A stretch of DNA of 64,000 nt from Cryptomeria japonica (lineage: Eukaryota > Streptophyta > Pinopsida > Cupressales > Cupressaceae), in assembly GCF_030272615.1 (NCBI RefSeq), contig NC_081409.1, forward strand, positions 202,970,449-203,034,448. The letters run 5' to 3'. Under the pieces are notes generated by a model. The model did no database searches. It had not been told where the DNA came from and was given only the letters and a program-made list of their open reading frames with translations. This document shows positions 1 through 11,133 of the stretch, one piece after another. Made by a program: the position numbers and the translations under genes. The stretch's first letter is position 1, and every line of letters starts with the position of its first letter.

Positions 1-1867
1 TTGAGAGTGTTGATGTTCGTGTAGATGAATGTCTTGAAGTTTTAAAAGGAACCAATTCAGAGAAAAAGGATGAAGATCTTTGCATTTTGCTTTTGGAACC
101 TGAAATTGTTAAATCAGAAACTGATAAAGCAAATCCTTATGTACTTGTTCAACCGGAACAAATAAATTCAGAAGAAGATGATAATGAAGAAGTTGAACCT
201 GAAGAGAATGATCATGTTCTTCCTAGGTATGTGAGACTGAATCACACTTCTGAACATATTATTGGGGATAAGGATGTTGGAGTACTAACTAGAAAGAGAA
301 TAAGAGAGAACTCTTGCATGATCTCCACCTTTGAACCTAGAAGTGCTAAGGAGGCATTTGGTGATGATCATTGGGTCAAGATATGGAGGAGGAATTGGAT
401 CAATTTGAGAAGAACAACACTTGGACCCTGATACCCCGACCGGTAAACAAGAATGTTACAGGTACTAAATGGGTGTTCAAAAACAAGTTAAATGAAGATG
501 GTGTTGTAGTTCGCAAAAAGACAAGATTAGTCTGCAAAGGTTATACACAAGAAGAAGGAGAAGGTTATGGAGAGACTTTTGCACCATTAGCAAGACTGGA
601 AGGTGTCAAAACTTTACTTGCATTTGCAGCTTATAAGAAGTTCAAGGTATACCAGATGGATGTTAAGTCTGCATTTTTTAATGGGATATTGGAAGAAGAT
701 ATTTATATAGAGCAGCTCGATGGTTATGCATTGACAAATAAGGAAGACATGGTATGAAAATTACATAAAGATTTGTATAAATTAAAGAAGGCACCCAGAG
801 CATGGTATGAACAACTTCATATGCATCTGATGAAGATAGGCTTTGCTAGAACCAGTGATGACAACAACATTTATCTCAAGTCTGAAGGAGATGAAATATT
901 GGTTAGTGAAGTATTTGTTGATGACATTATATTTGGAGGTAATGATGACATGAGCAATAGTTTTGAAAATGAAATGAAGAATGAGTTTGAGATGTCATTA
1001 GTAGGGGAAATAAAAAAAATCATAGGCTTGCAGATACAAAAAATTAAGAATGGTATCTTCATTACTCAATCTAAGTATGTGAAAGAGGTTTTGAAGACTT
1101 TTGGTATGAGTGACTGTAAACCAGTTGGAACCTTAATGGTTACGGGTTGTATGTTATCCAAGGAAGATGCATCTAAGTTTGTAGATGAAAAGGAATACAT
1201 GTCAATGATTGGCAAATTACACTACGTTGTTCATAGTTGACCAGATATTGCCCATGCAGTTGGTATTGTTGCTAGATTTCAGAAGAATCCAAAGGAAGCA
1301 CATTTGATGGTAACCAAGAGAATATTTAGATATCTAAAAGGTACTATTGACTATGGGTTATGGTATCCATATGGTGAAAATTTTGATTTGAAGGCATACA
1401 GAGATGCTAATTGGGCAGGAAATATTGATGACCGGAAGAGTACTACCGGTGGAGCATTCTTTCTAGGAGGAAAGATAGTTTCATGGAGTAGTAAAAACTA
1501 GAGTTGTACTTCACAATCTACTGCTGAAGAAGAGTATGTAGCAGCTTATATGAATTGCACACAAGCTATTTAGATGAGGCACATTTTGGAAGGTTTTAAG
1601 ATGAAAATCTCAAAACCAATAAAGATTTTGTGTGATAATACAAGTGCAATAAACATTTATAAAAATCACTTTTTGCACGCAAGGACTAAGCACATTGAAT
1701 TGAAGTATCACTTCTTGAGGGAAAAAGTTCAAAGTAAAGATGTTATCTTAGAGCATGTTTCTACCAAGGAGAAGCTTGCAGATATCTTTACCAAACCTTT
1801 GCCTAAGACCACTTTTGATTGTCTTAGAAGTCAATTGGGGGTTGTCCCTCTTCATGAAGTTAGTTGA
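1..1867 (+). pseudogene. Ty1/copia polyprotein, C-terminal part (reverse transcriptase and RNase H), broken
   Basis: This is the 3' half of a copia pol gene; the 5' part lies outside the window. Residues before the RT are acidic linker. From about 371 one frame reads through the RT (TKWVFKNKLNEDG, then the Q-M-D-V-K-SAF motif, KAPRAWYEQL and the catalytic box FVDDIIFGG near 919) and then RNase H (RYLKGTIDYGL, DANWAGNIDDRKSTTGG, and ADIFTKPLP near 1780). The order with RNase H last, and the integrase expected upstream, is the copia arrangement. Four in-frame stops occur at 755, 1238, 1499 and 1571, with one frameshift near 375-385 separating the linker from the RT. In an intact element the product would copy its RNA into cDNA in cytoplasmic particles. 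The domain identity is secure; the element is dead. Confidence 0.93.
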
Positions 1868-2226
1868 GCATGATGTTGATTGCATCAGTCCTTGAATTAC
1901 TTGTAGAATCTTACATGGATTGATGAAGAAGTGGATGTATTCCATAGGGGAGCATCAAGTTGCAGTATGTTGTTGATGCACAGTGAGAGCAAGATTACCT
2001 ATTTTTACTTTCACTTTGGCATTATTTTCAAAGGGAGAGAAGAATTATGTCATTGAGGAGAAGAATTATGTTATTGAGGAGAGGAATTATGTGTCTGATT
2101 AGGTGAACCAGCGCCAGGCTGAAGACAGACAGAGCAAGGTGAATACTTGTTAATGTAAATCATGATTTCTATTCACCAATCTCAGCAGCAATCAGAGGCA
2201 TTGATATTTGTATTGCCATCAATGCC
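1868..2226 (+). other. Copia untranslated 3' internal region with a short minirepeat
   Basis: This stretch lies between the end of RNase H and the polypurine tract and has no sustained frame. At 2033-2093 three imperfect copies of a unit of about 21 bp (core GAGGAGAAGAATTATGT) lie in tandem. Confidence 0.6.
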
Positions 2227-2237
2227 AAAGGGGGAGA
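2227..2237 (+). other. Polypurine tract
   Basis: AAAGGGGGAGA stands one base before the TGTTGG start of the LTR. It would prime plus-strand DNA synthesis in the copia cycle. Confidence 0.85.
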
Positions 2238-2238
2238 T

Positions 2239-3636
2239 TGTTGGCATTTTGTATATAGATTGGATTAATGATTTGTTGTCATTGATGTCAATTGAACTGG
2301 TAATGGTATTCATGTTATTGTTGATATTTTTGTTTTTGATATTGGCTAGTAACCGGTAGGAAGAGCTTTGAGGAAGATGTTGTAGACTCGTATGTTAAGT
2401 TTGTGAGTTGAATTGGTAAACCGGTGTAAAGGGTTAAACCTTTCTATGCAATGTAACCAGTAAACCCTATCAATTGTTAAACCCTAACTAATTAAGTTTG
2501 TTGGTTTATTATCTGATGAACGGTAATGATGGAGACACGTGCGATCATTGTATGAGGATAAGTTTAGATTGTTTTGGCGTGTTTGTTTGTTGTCTAGGGA
2601 AGGAGCAAAGTGGATTGCATCTAAATGCATAGCGCATGATGAGTTACAAAGTCTGATGAAGCAGTGATCATGGAGCGGTTGGAATTTTCTTGAAGAATGT
2701 GAAGAGATTGTTATGATTTTTAACAGTCGAGATTGTACCGACTTGTTTGTAATCTCGATGATGAGAATTAGGTTTTTGTTGTGTTACTGACCTAATTGAT
2801 TTGTATTTAAGGTTGATGAAGTTGTTGGCAAGATTGGAAAAAACTTGTTGAGTGTGTAGTTGCCTAACCGGTGAATGGATCTCCACTTTGAGTAAAGGCA
2901 GATTGAAGCTTAAAAGGATTTGATCAAGAAAATGTAGTATTATTCAGACAGATCAAGAAACCCTATTGTTTTCTAATAATTATAGCAAAAGTGAAATCCC
3001 TTAACCAGGTAAGCTCTAACAAGCTTGGTTACTTATTGAATCCTCTAACAAGGTGGTCCATTAGCTTGGATTTTTAAATCCTCCAGCAAGGTTAGTCCTA
3101 ACAGGGTATTGTGCTTTTCATCAAGGCATATTTGTAAATCACTTAACCGGGTGATTCCTAACCGGAATTAGTTCTTAACGGGACTTATTGTAAAGCTTTA
3201 ATAAGCTTGGCTCCTAATAGGGTGAACTTTAGAAGATTTCAGATAGCTATCCGTGTGAGGCTCATCTCATCGTGGTTTTCACCTATTCGGGTTTTCCACG
3301 TATAAACATTTGTGTTAAGTGGTGAATGTTTTTGTGGTTATGATCTTATTTGTTGATTTGATTAACTTCTGATAAGGCATGATAACTAGAAGCATTGAGA
3401 GATGAATATGTTGAGATATGATTAAGCATTGTTGGTATTTACAAGATTGAAGTTGATTACTGTTAAGTTGTCATAACAGTCAAACCAGTTGATGTCAAGT
3501 ATTCTTATGAATATTGATCTTGACTGTGATATGTTTACTTTGTGTGATTGAATTTGAGTTTGGGAACTTTGTATCAGTTTTTCAGTATATTGGTTCACCC
3601 CCCCTATGAGTATTCTACCGGATACTTATTCTTTCA
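2239..3636 (+). mobile_element. 3' LTR of the copia element at 1-2237
   Basis: The LTR begins TGTTGGCATTTT directly after the polypurine tract. Like three related LTRs in this window it has many ACCGGT-like motifs and, near its end, a run of C (3598-3604) preceded by TTCA. The right boundary is placed at a CA about 30 bases past the C run, by analogy with the LTRs at 5324-6439 and 54253-55191. It could extend to about 3727, and the partner LTR is off the window, so no target duplication can be checked. Confidence 0.7.
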
Positions 3637-3869
3637 TCATACCATCAAAGTTATACAACCTCAAACGGTAACATTTTATAATTTACTGGTGTTACTTCCC
3701 TACTGGTAACAATATAGCCTTTAACACCTATACTATTAACAATTCACTAATGAAGAGTTACAAACAATATGTCAAATTTTTTGCATCTAAGTAATGCAAA
3801 TAATAATTACCTCACTTTGGTTATAGGGAATCAACCATGATTTTTCAATAAGTGCTCTCCCTAAGCATC
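3637..3869. other. Unassigned junction sequence
   Basis: This AT-rich junction between the copia 3' LTR and the minus-strand gag relic has no frame or repeat that I can name. It may be the decayed end of either neighbour. Confidence 0.4.
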
Positions 3870-5300
3870 AGTTTGCTTAGTTTGAAGAAGAATTGTCATC
3901 ACCGGTGGATGATGACTTAGTTTCATATTGCTTCTCTTCTTCTTTTCTTTCTTCCTTCTTAGTCCACATCCTTTTCATTTCATTCTTCACCTCTTCAATT
4001 ATCTTCTATCCTTTCAAATCATTTGGCCCTTTCTTCTTGCTAAACAAGTTTCTATCTTCAGATCGGTTGTAGGATCAGTTCCTACACTATCTGGCCAAAT
4101 GACTGATCTTATGGTAGTTGAAACATGTCATACCAATTGTCTTCCATGGTCCTGCATTTTTTCTCTGACCCATTCTCATCATGCAATTCGCTGCAACACG
4201 ACCAAAGTTTCAACAAGTAGAATAGGTGGCATTGAGCTGATTACTCTTTACGTTAGGGCTAACCGGTTTGGATGGAGATCTTGATGCATTTTTCTTGAAC
4301 ACGCATTCTTCATCTTTGTGTCCATATTTATTGCATGTAAAGCAATATCCATTAAAACTTCTTCTACTAGACATGCTACTTGATCGAGGTCTACACTCAT
4401 AAGCAATGTGTACATACTTGTGACAGTTATAGCAATAACCATCAAAGGTGAATGTCTTCTTGTGACTGACCAATCAATTTCTACAGACATCATACTTATG
4501 ACCCGATTTACCACAATAATTGCAATGGGATTTAGAAAACTTCATACCTTTCATTCCTAATGTGTTCCTTTTATCATCCTTCATCCTCTTGGGATTAGAT
4601 GATTCTCCAATTTCCATTGGACCTATACCGGAGTAACCAAGGTAGGTTGTCTCCTTTGTTCTCCTCTGAGATTTTAATTGTTCATCTATCTTCTCAAATA
4701 TTTCATTAAATTTTCTCACCTTTTCATTTCTCTAATCTACAGCTATCAACTCATTTTTGAGTTGTTCAATCTCCTTCATCATCTTCTCATTTTCCTTTGT
4801 TTTTCCATGTAGATGCTCATACATAACTGTATTCTCTTGAGTAAGAATTTGAATTTCTTCATCCTTTGCAATGATGATTGCATCATTCTCTCTTAGGGCT
4901 TCTTCAGCAAGCCTTTTGGCTCTTTCAGCTGTTTACAGTGCTTCATCTGCATTTCTCCTTTTTTCTTCTGCTATCCTACTGGCTTCTAGTATTTTAGTCA
5001 TTCTCAGAGCCTAACTTTCATGCTCTCTTTTTAGATTTGTGATTTCTTCAGACAACTTCTTGTTCTTTTCCATCAATTCTAAGACTGTCTCTTCTGCTTC
5101 TTCAGATCCACTCTGATCAGAGAGTTAATCTATGATATCCTGACTCTCATTAAGTTGTAGAGTGAATTCCTTCCTTTTAGCAAGTGATTTTTTTAGTCTC
5201 TCCTTTAACTAAGCAATCATCTCATTAGCTTCATCAAGTTGCTTCTAATATAGGTATTCCTCCATGATCTTTTCCTCAAGTTGTTACACTTTTTCCTTAG
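3870..5300 (-). pseudogene. Ty1/copia gag relic with zinc knuckles, minus strand
   Basis: Read from right to left, the frame starts with a long Glu/Lys-rich heptad region typical of a coiled coil (about 5300-4720, several stops). Next come CCHC knuckles: CNYCGKSGHKYDVC (near 4510), CYNCHKYVHIAYEC (near 4430) and CFTCNKYGHKDEEC (near 4330). A further degenerate knuckle (TCFNYHKISHLARMC) lies near 4110, followed by a Lys/Glu-rich tail ending near 3880. The first three knuckles share one frame interrupted by one stop. Copia gag forms the particle shell and the knuckles bind RNA. No protease, integrase or RT follows on the left, so the element was truncated. The primer site and LTR at 5306-6439 belong to it. 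Confidence 0.88.
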
Positions 5301-5302
5301 AG

Positions 5303-5321
5303 GACCAAATCTCTAATACCA
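5303..5321 (-). other. Primer-binding site (initiator Met tRNA type), degenerate
   Basis: On the minus strand, two bases after the LTR end, the sequence reads TGGTATTAGAGATTTGG. The canonical copia site is TGGTATCAGAGC, so it is recognisable with a few changes. Confidence 0.75.
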
Positions 5322-5323
5322 AT

Positions 5324-6439
5324 TGTTGATATTAACCGGTGACTGAGAGGGGGGGTGAATCAACACTATATCAGTTTTTTCTAGATTTAACCTTAATCAA
5401 AACTTTTATGCAAACTTAACACTTATCAGTATAAGCAACATTAATAACATGCACACATAAAATCAAACACACATGACAACCAAGATTTATCACATGGAAA
5501 CCCAAATGGGAGAAAACCATGATATGATTAGAAACTCACAAAACCTGCACTATTCTGGAGTATTCCCAGTGAGGAGCCATCCCTATTAGGAGATTACAAA
5601 GACACTATTAGGTGTCACCTGATTAAGGGATTTTCTTCAAGGCCTATTAGAACCTTTACCCTATTAGAGGTAGCCTTGTTAAAGGATTTAGAATCACCAT
5701 TTAAGATGTCACCCGGTTAAGGGATTTTACAAAGGGACCCATTAAAGTCCACCTGGTTAAGGGATTTTACTGTGTTGCAATTATTAGAGAGCAAAAAGTC
5801 ATTGATCTGAAGTTGACACTTTTCTATCGTATAGATCCATTATGTATCTCCTTCAATCTCTTCTCGGTGATGGCTTCACCGATTCGTGAGGAACCCTTAT
5901 GCACTTTGCTTGTTCTTCACCTTCGCTCTAATTTTCAACCTCAATCCACTTGCAACACCAACAACACTTTCAAATTCAAGATGAGAAACATGTATATAGC
6001 CATCTTCAATCTTGGTGCAAACTTTCCCTCTAAAACCCGAACTAAAAAAAAATCATTCTATGCGCCAATCTATTCGTTCCTCAAATCTCACTGATTATAC
6101 CGGTGGGACTAACCATTCATGCCACAAATCTTGTCGGTTCTCTATCAAGCACTCCAACTTCAACTGGAACTTTATAAATTCATCAGATCTACATTTCACT
6201 ATTGTGATTTGCTACCGGTTGTGTTCTTTATATTGGTGAACCTTCTTTACTCAGCTCAACTACCAGTTGCTTCTTGTAAACCAGTCTCTTCTCACTGGTC
6301 GAAGCTTTTAGTCCCATGTTCCTTACCGATCCACTATGATCCTTTTTCGATCAGTTATGATGATATTAAAACCAGTATTGCCATCAATGACAACTTCTCA
6401 AGTACCTCGAACTTCATCATGCCCACCATGATGCCAACA
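5324..6439 (-). mobile_element. Copia 5' LTR, minus orientation
   Basis: On the plus strand the block runs from TGTTGATATTAACC to ATGCCAACA, so in its own sense it is TGTTGGCAT...ATATCAACA, 1116 bp. It is followed in sense by the primer site and gag. A C-run after GATTCA lies close to its 3' end, as in the other LTRs of this copia group. The matching 3' LTR is missing on the left. Confidence 0.85.
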
Positions 6440-6790
6440 TGATGGGCATTGAGGCGGGCCTTGCTAGTGGGAGTTTTCTATACTATGTGCATGAGGAAGG
6501 ATTAATTGGACACAAAGATATCAACATCGATGAGCAGGGGTTTGAGATGGGAGAAAATGACTAGGGGTTGGGGCTTGAGGAGGATTGGATCCCAAATAAT
6601 TCCAGAGATGTCAAGGAGACAGCGGTTGGCTAGACTCATGCATTGTACGACCCAAAGTGTCCAACAATTTCCAGAGCTATGGTGCTGCAAAAATATTGTG
6701 AGGAGCCTTTTGAATCCAACAAGGACTTAGGAGTTGAACCAGGAACCAAGCAATCCTCTATTTTTTCTTCTATGCTTCTATTGACATGAT
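6440..6790 (+). pseudogene. Unrecognised coding-like fragment
   Basis: Immediately right of the LTR a frame opens with MMGIEAGLASGSFLYY and continues for about 117 codons with only two stops (TAG near 6562 and 6634). It has balanced amino-acid composition, including LYDPKCPTISRAM and CEEPFESNKDLG. I do not recognise a family. It may be the remains of a captured or host gene, or of an older element into which the LTR inserted. The evidence is only the coding-like composition, so it could be chance. Confidence 0.3.
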
Positions 6791-6887
6791 GGGTTTGAAT
6801 GGGCAAAATATCATTCCCCCTCTTTTTTGTTTCTGAAAAAGTGTATGTTTTTTATATTTAATTGGTGTATTTATAGTATGTTCGCCC

Positions 6888-6983
6888 AATTTTGACATTG
6901 TATGGGCACTATGTAGCAGTGATAGAATGAATGATGCCAACTTTGAAATTGTATGGGCACTATGTAGCAGTGGTTTAAAATGA
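6888..6983 (+). repeat. Tandem duplication, about 51 bp, two copies
   Basis: The string TTGTATGGGCACTATGTAGC occurs at 6898 and again 51 bases later, with similar flanks (CCAATTTTGA and CCAACTTTGA). This is a local duplication. Confidence 0.8.
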
Positions 6984-7804
6984 ACTTTACTAGATAGTAG
7001 TGTTAGGAATGTGGATCTAGATTGGGGGAAATAGTGTTGTACGGGTGACACTTGGGTTTATAGGGATATAGGCAGTTCTCTACAAACTAGATATAAATGT
7101 AAATCTCTTATTAATATCAATGCAAGGGTGCTACCCCTAGTAGCTATTTTAATAATAAATATTAAAAATATCAAAAAAAAAGTTGACATAACAAATTAGT
7201 TATTAAAAATAAATTTAAATAAGAAGTTAATTAAATAGACATCCATTCATAACAGATATCCATTACAAATGAATATCCATTTTTTTGACAGAAACTACAT
7301 CCTTGGGATTTCCCTTGAGTTTTCTTTGCGATTTGGTTTGGGGGTTTCAAACCTAAAAAGTCAACACCAAAAATGTGTTTACAAGTTTTCCTTTCTTTTC
7401 CAAATTTCGCCCATGTGGTCGATGACTTTTTTTAATCCAAAATTAATGAAACGAAAAGGGATCATTAATAAAACTATTAGCTTTCTACCAATGTAAGTTT
7501 TGTCTTATTTTGAGTTTAATAGATAATTATAGTTAACTAAATTTCTTATTGATAAGCTAGTTAAGAAACATCTAACTTTAAAATGGTTAAAACATTTTTC
7601 AAATCTGAAAAATTGCACATTCTATGCTTTGTCTACTATAAGATTAAAAAAATTGAATTTCATGGATTTTTTACCAAGTTATGGCCTACAGACATACATG
7701 TTTTTTTATTTTTTTTAAATTCTAAAAAATATCATAATTAATTATTTACTTGCCAAAAAATTACAAAAAAAAGTGGCACATTAAAGCATATGTCCTTGGT
7801 TCGG
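6984..7804. other. AT-rich spacer, nothing recognised
   Basis: I found no gene-like frame, LTR or terminal repeat in these roughly 800 bases. Confidence 0.5.
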
Positions 7805-8334
7805 TGAAAATATAATTGGGTAAATTAGAACCTAATCTCACTCTCATTCACACATTAAAATACGAAAGAGACTAAGGAGGTGATTCACTTTGACTTCCTC
7901 TTGTGAAAGAGAGTCAAGTAATTTCTTTAGGGTTTATATTCCATCACTGATATGAAAGGGAAACGAGTCAAATGTAGAGTAATGACAAGCTAGGCTGATG
8001 ATATGTATGAAAGTAACTAAGTTAATAGCAACAATAGATAGATACGGAAATGAAACTAAGGCACAAATTACAGATTTGAGAACGCAATTCTGATGTGCAC
8101 TGATGCTAAAGTCTAAACCTGATTGAGTCGGACCAAGGTGTGGGCGCTCTAGTCTCTGTTACTGTACTAAGCTAGAAGCTGAGGATTTACAAATTGAAGG
8201 GTATGGGATCTAAAACGCCAAAACCTGACACAAAATGAGGTGGACCAAGGCACTGGGTGCTCTAGTTCAGGACCTGAGCACTAGGCACTCTGGTCCTAGA
8301 GGTTTGGGTCCTAATTCTGGATTTGGATCTATAC

Positions 8335-8653
8335 TGTTAGAGTAAAGGTTTTAATTTAATCATGTTGATTAAATTACCTTTATTCCTCTCTTAAGATTTC
8401 ACTTTAGTTTGCATTTGTGACATTCAATAATTATATTAATTATTAAATGTCTACCTATTAGGGTTTCTTTTAGGGTTGCACAATATCCTTTTATAAGGAT
8501 TCATCATTGTAATTTATCTCTCTCTTGGATGAATACATTTTTTAGCTTTCAGAGCACCCTTGCTTGTTTGTCTCCATCTCTTCTTTCTGTGACAGGTTAT
8601 TTGCATGCAGGTGATCTTCGAGGTTTGTGAAGTTGGCTTTCTCAACTTCTACA
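8335..8653 (+). repeat. 5' LTR of the gag-only element
   Basis: Runs TGTTAGAGTAAAGG to CTTCTACA. A TATA-like TTTTATAAGG lies near 8489, 160 bp inside, and is a plausible promoter for the element's RNA. Confidence 0.95.
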
Positions 8654-8665
8654 TGGTATCAGAGC
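8654..8665 (+). other. Primer-binding site, initiator Met tRNA type
   Basis: TGGTATCAGAGC directly abuts the 5' LTR end and is a perfect match to the canonical plant copia site. Confidence 0.93.
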
Positions 8666-8696
8666 CAAAACCCTTGTATTCGTTCTCTCTCTTTCT

Positions 8697-8775
8697 CTGT
8701 GACAGGTTTCTTGCATGCAGGTTTCTTTTGGGTTCTGTGGATTTGTATTTCTCAAATCCTACATGGTATCAGAGC
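8697..8775 (+). repeat. Imperfect duplicate of the LTR end plus a second primer site
   Basis: Starting CTGTGACAGG at 8697, this repeats the block that starts at 8587 with an offset of exactly 110 bp. It includes a second CCTACA LTR-like end and a second perfect TGGTATCAGAGC at 8764-8775. The bases in between have diverged, so the duplication is older than this insertion. Confidence 0.88.
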
Positions 8776-9100
8776 TCCAGACCTGCTGCTTCCTGTTCGT
8801 CTTCTGAAGAATTTGGAGCTACGAGGGTTAGATCTGATTTTCCGGTTTTGGTTGCATCAGATCTGTGTGTCTTTTGTTTTTTATTTTGGAATAGGGGTAT
8901 TTTTTTTCAGTGCACTTTGAGCCCAAACGGACCTCACCGTTGAGCTCGTAGCGCCCAAAAACCCCTATTTCCATATAAAATTCATCCGATTTGGACACAG
9001 TTGCACCAGAAGGCAAAAATTTTTTATGCCCCAAGGCCGTACGGCCCCAGGGCACGTAGACCGAGGCAAATCCAAAAAAAAAAAACGCTGTTTGTGTTTA

Positions 9101-9333
9101 ACGGCGGGCGCAGCCAGTTTAAAATGCAACACCGCCCAGCGGCCACTGCCCGGCCGCCGCCGCCGGCGGTCACCACCGGTCGCGGCCAGGCAGCTCCCGC
9201 CACGCCGCAGGCGACGCCCGCAGCCGCCGCGCCACCCGCGCTCCGCCGCCCACGCCCAGCCCGCGCCTTGCCCACGTGCCGCCGCCGCCGCCACTGCGCT
9301 GCCCCCTGCGCCCGCTCTTGGTCGCCCAAAGGA
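9101..9333 (+). other. GC-rich, CpG-dense island in the element leader
   Basis: About 230 bases rich in GCC/CGC triplets sit inside AT-rich surroundings. All reading frames look open here on both strands simply because stop codons are rare at this composition. It lies between the primer site and the gag frame. Some 110 and 270 bp downstream the string AATAGGCGTTGGAAAG occurs twice (9449 and 9611). Confidence 0.85.
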
Positions 9334-9838
9334 CCAGGGGCTTATTTTTTTTAAGCCCTTGAGGGCTTAAAGGGCCTATTTGGGCTCTTTTGGAGCAGTT
9401 TTACTAAATCGGGTATAACTCGGGCATTTTAGCTTGGATTTTCGAATGAAAATAGGCGTTGGAAAGATGGTTCCGAGCCCGATCTAAAAGATGCAGATCT
9501 TTTTTTTTGATTTTTCCGTTTTGCAGTGTTTTTTGCCAGTCGAAGTCAGAACAAGTTTTTTGCACTCCAGGAGCCATATCTTTTGCATACGGACTCCGTT
9601 TTTCGCAAACGAATAGGCGTTGGAAAGGGGTTTCTGTGCTCTTTCCAGATCTATCATTTATTTTTCCAGAATCTACACCAGGTACATTTTATTCAGTACT
9701 TTGTGTTTTCACACATCTGTCACTTACTTGGACGTTTCAGACTTGGAAATGATTTGTTTGCATGGGATGGCTTTATTTGATCTGCTTTATCAGTATTAAA
9801 GTCATTTAGTCTCAGATTTGTTAATTTGAAGAGTTATC

Positions 9839-10930
9839 ATGGGTTTTTCTACTCACCCTTCAGTTGTATTTCTAGAATGGGGTAATTATGAGTCATGGGC
9901 AACGGGCATACTTACACACTGTAGGTGGCTTAATATTTTGCCTTATTTGTATGATCTCATACCTGAACCAGCAACTTTAGAGAGAACACTAGCTTGGGAT
10001 ATCATTAGAAATCACATAGTAGGAGTTATTTTGTCTAGTGTTGATTCTGACACTGTGTGGGCTATATCGGGCATTGATTGTCCTCACTCACTGTGGACAC
10101 GTCTTTGGGAGATCTATGGAGACCCCAGTCTTTCTCCATTCCCAAAGGATCCTGCTTCAGATTGTCTTGTACCCATTGGTTGGAGAGATAACACACCTTT
10201 TGATCATGATACTTTAAAGGAACTTCAATATTTAGACACCCTTACATATTCCGATGAATCAGAGGATTGTCTCACAGTTCCTACTCTTCAGACTGAGATT
10301 ATACATGTATCAACATCGTCTCTTTTTGTTCCTGATCAGTTTGATATTGCCTCTTCTTTGGCTCCTATTGATTCAGCTAAGCAGGACATCACACATCTTT
10401 CAGACATGGCTACTTGGGATTCTTATCTTGCAGGCATTTCATCTTTGTTTGTAGAGTCCTATATTGCAGACTTGGAGGATTACTTTGAGGATTTTCAGCT
10501 CCTCTTTGTTGACAGCCATATTCTAGCTATTAGCCCACCATCATCTGTGCATTCAGAGGTTGCAGTTTTTGAGTCTTCCGTTCAGTTTGGATTTAACATC
10601 TTTTGTTTCAGTTCAGATAGAGGGATTCTTCAGCATCCTATTATGGCACACATCTTGAGACAGATTGATTCTTCTCTCTTCACAGGGTTTCTTCATCTTC
10701 GTCCTTTGGATCCATTTCTTCCCAAGGGGAGGAATATTATATGTCGCTTCAGGATCTCTTTCTGGCTTCTACCTCAGGCATCCATATGTGCGATAGGAGT
10801 TTCTTCATTGTGGGGGGGGCTTCTAGCCTCTTTCTTTTTCTCCTATGGAGACCATTGTATATGTACTTATATGATAGGAGTTGTCTATGGGGGGTATCAT
10901 GTTATCCACCTCCTATCTTTCTGTTATTAG
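9839..10930 (+). CDS. Gag-like protein of the non-autonomous element
   Basis: An uninterrupted 363-codon frame starts at an ATG. Residues of about 12-98 have the pattern of the copia gag N-terminal domain (UBN2/retrotransposon gag type): NYESWATGIL near the start, then a long helical stretch with I-x-x-x-IVGVILSSVD, and SLWTRLWEIYGDP at its end. No CCHC zinc knuckle follows. The middle (about 100-290) is acidic and Ser/Asp-rich with no family I recognise. The last 70 or so residues are hydrophobic and aromatic and probably read through what is untranslated sequence in relatives. It presumably builds or enters particles made by an autonomous partner. The intact frame fits the young age of the element. 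Gag assignment is by pattern, not by alignment. Confidence 0.72.
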   Translation: MGFSTHPSVVFLEWGNYESWATGILTHCRWLNILPYLYDLIPEPATLERTLAWDIIRNHIVGVILSSVDSDTVWAISGIDCPHSLWTRLWEIYGDPSLSPFPKDPASDCLVPIGWRDNTPFDHDTLKELQYLDTLTYSDESEDCLTVPTLQTEIIHVSTSSLFVPDQFDIASSLAPIDSAKQDITHLSDMATWDSYLAGISSLFVESYIADLEDYFEDFQLLFVDSHILAISPPSSVHSEVAVFESSVQFGFNIFCFSSDRGILQHPIMAHILRQIDSSLFTGFLHLRPLDPFLPKGRNIICRFRISFWLLPQASICAIGVSSLWGGLLASFFFSYGDHCICTYMIGVVYGGYHVIHLLSFCY

Positions 10931-11121
10931 TGCATTTATTTCTTTCATCTCTTTTTGGAGTAGAGTTTTTCCCATGAGGTTTTCTCTATTTCTCCACTTT
11001 ACAGAGATTTGGTTGTAACTGGGTACCTGATCAGGCCTTGTTGCCGGGACCCAAGTTTACTTTCTTGCATTGTAGTTACCTTTGCTTTCTTGCACATGTT
11101 TGTAACTGCACTTTTGCTCAT

Positions 11122-11133
11122 CTTAAGGGGGGG
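11122..11133 (+). other. Polypurine tract
   Basis: CTTAAGGGGGGG immediately precedes the 3' LTR. The same motif precedes the LTR of the related relic at 47648-48104 (minus strand). Confidence 0.88.

Noticed and set aside
4210-4514. Host CCHC zinc-finger protein on the minus strand
   Set aside because: The knuckles are in line with a coiled coil, primer site and LTR, so they are copia gag.
9001-9370. Several overlapping open frames of 100-117 codons on both strands
   Set aside because: They are open because the sequence is GC-rich. The Ala/Pro/Arg or Gly-rich products are composition artefacts and have no start context or domain.
10700-10930. Membrane segments in the tail of the gag-like protein
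   Set aside because: The hydrophobic tail falls where relatives have T-rich untranslated sequence; it is probably read-through.
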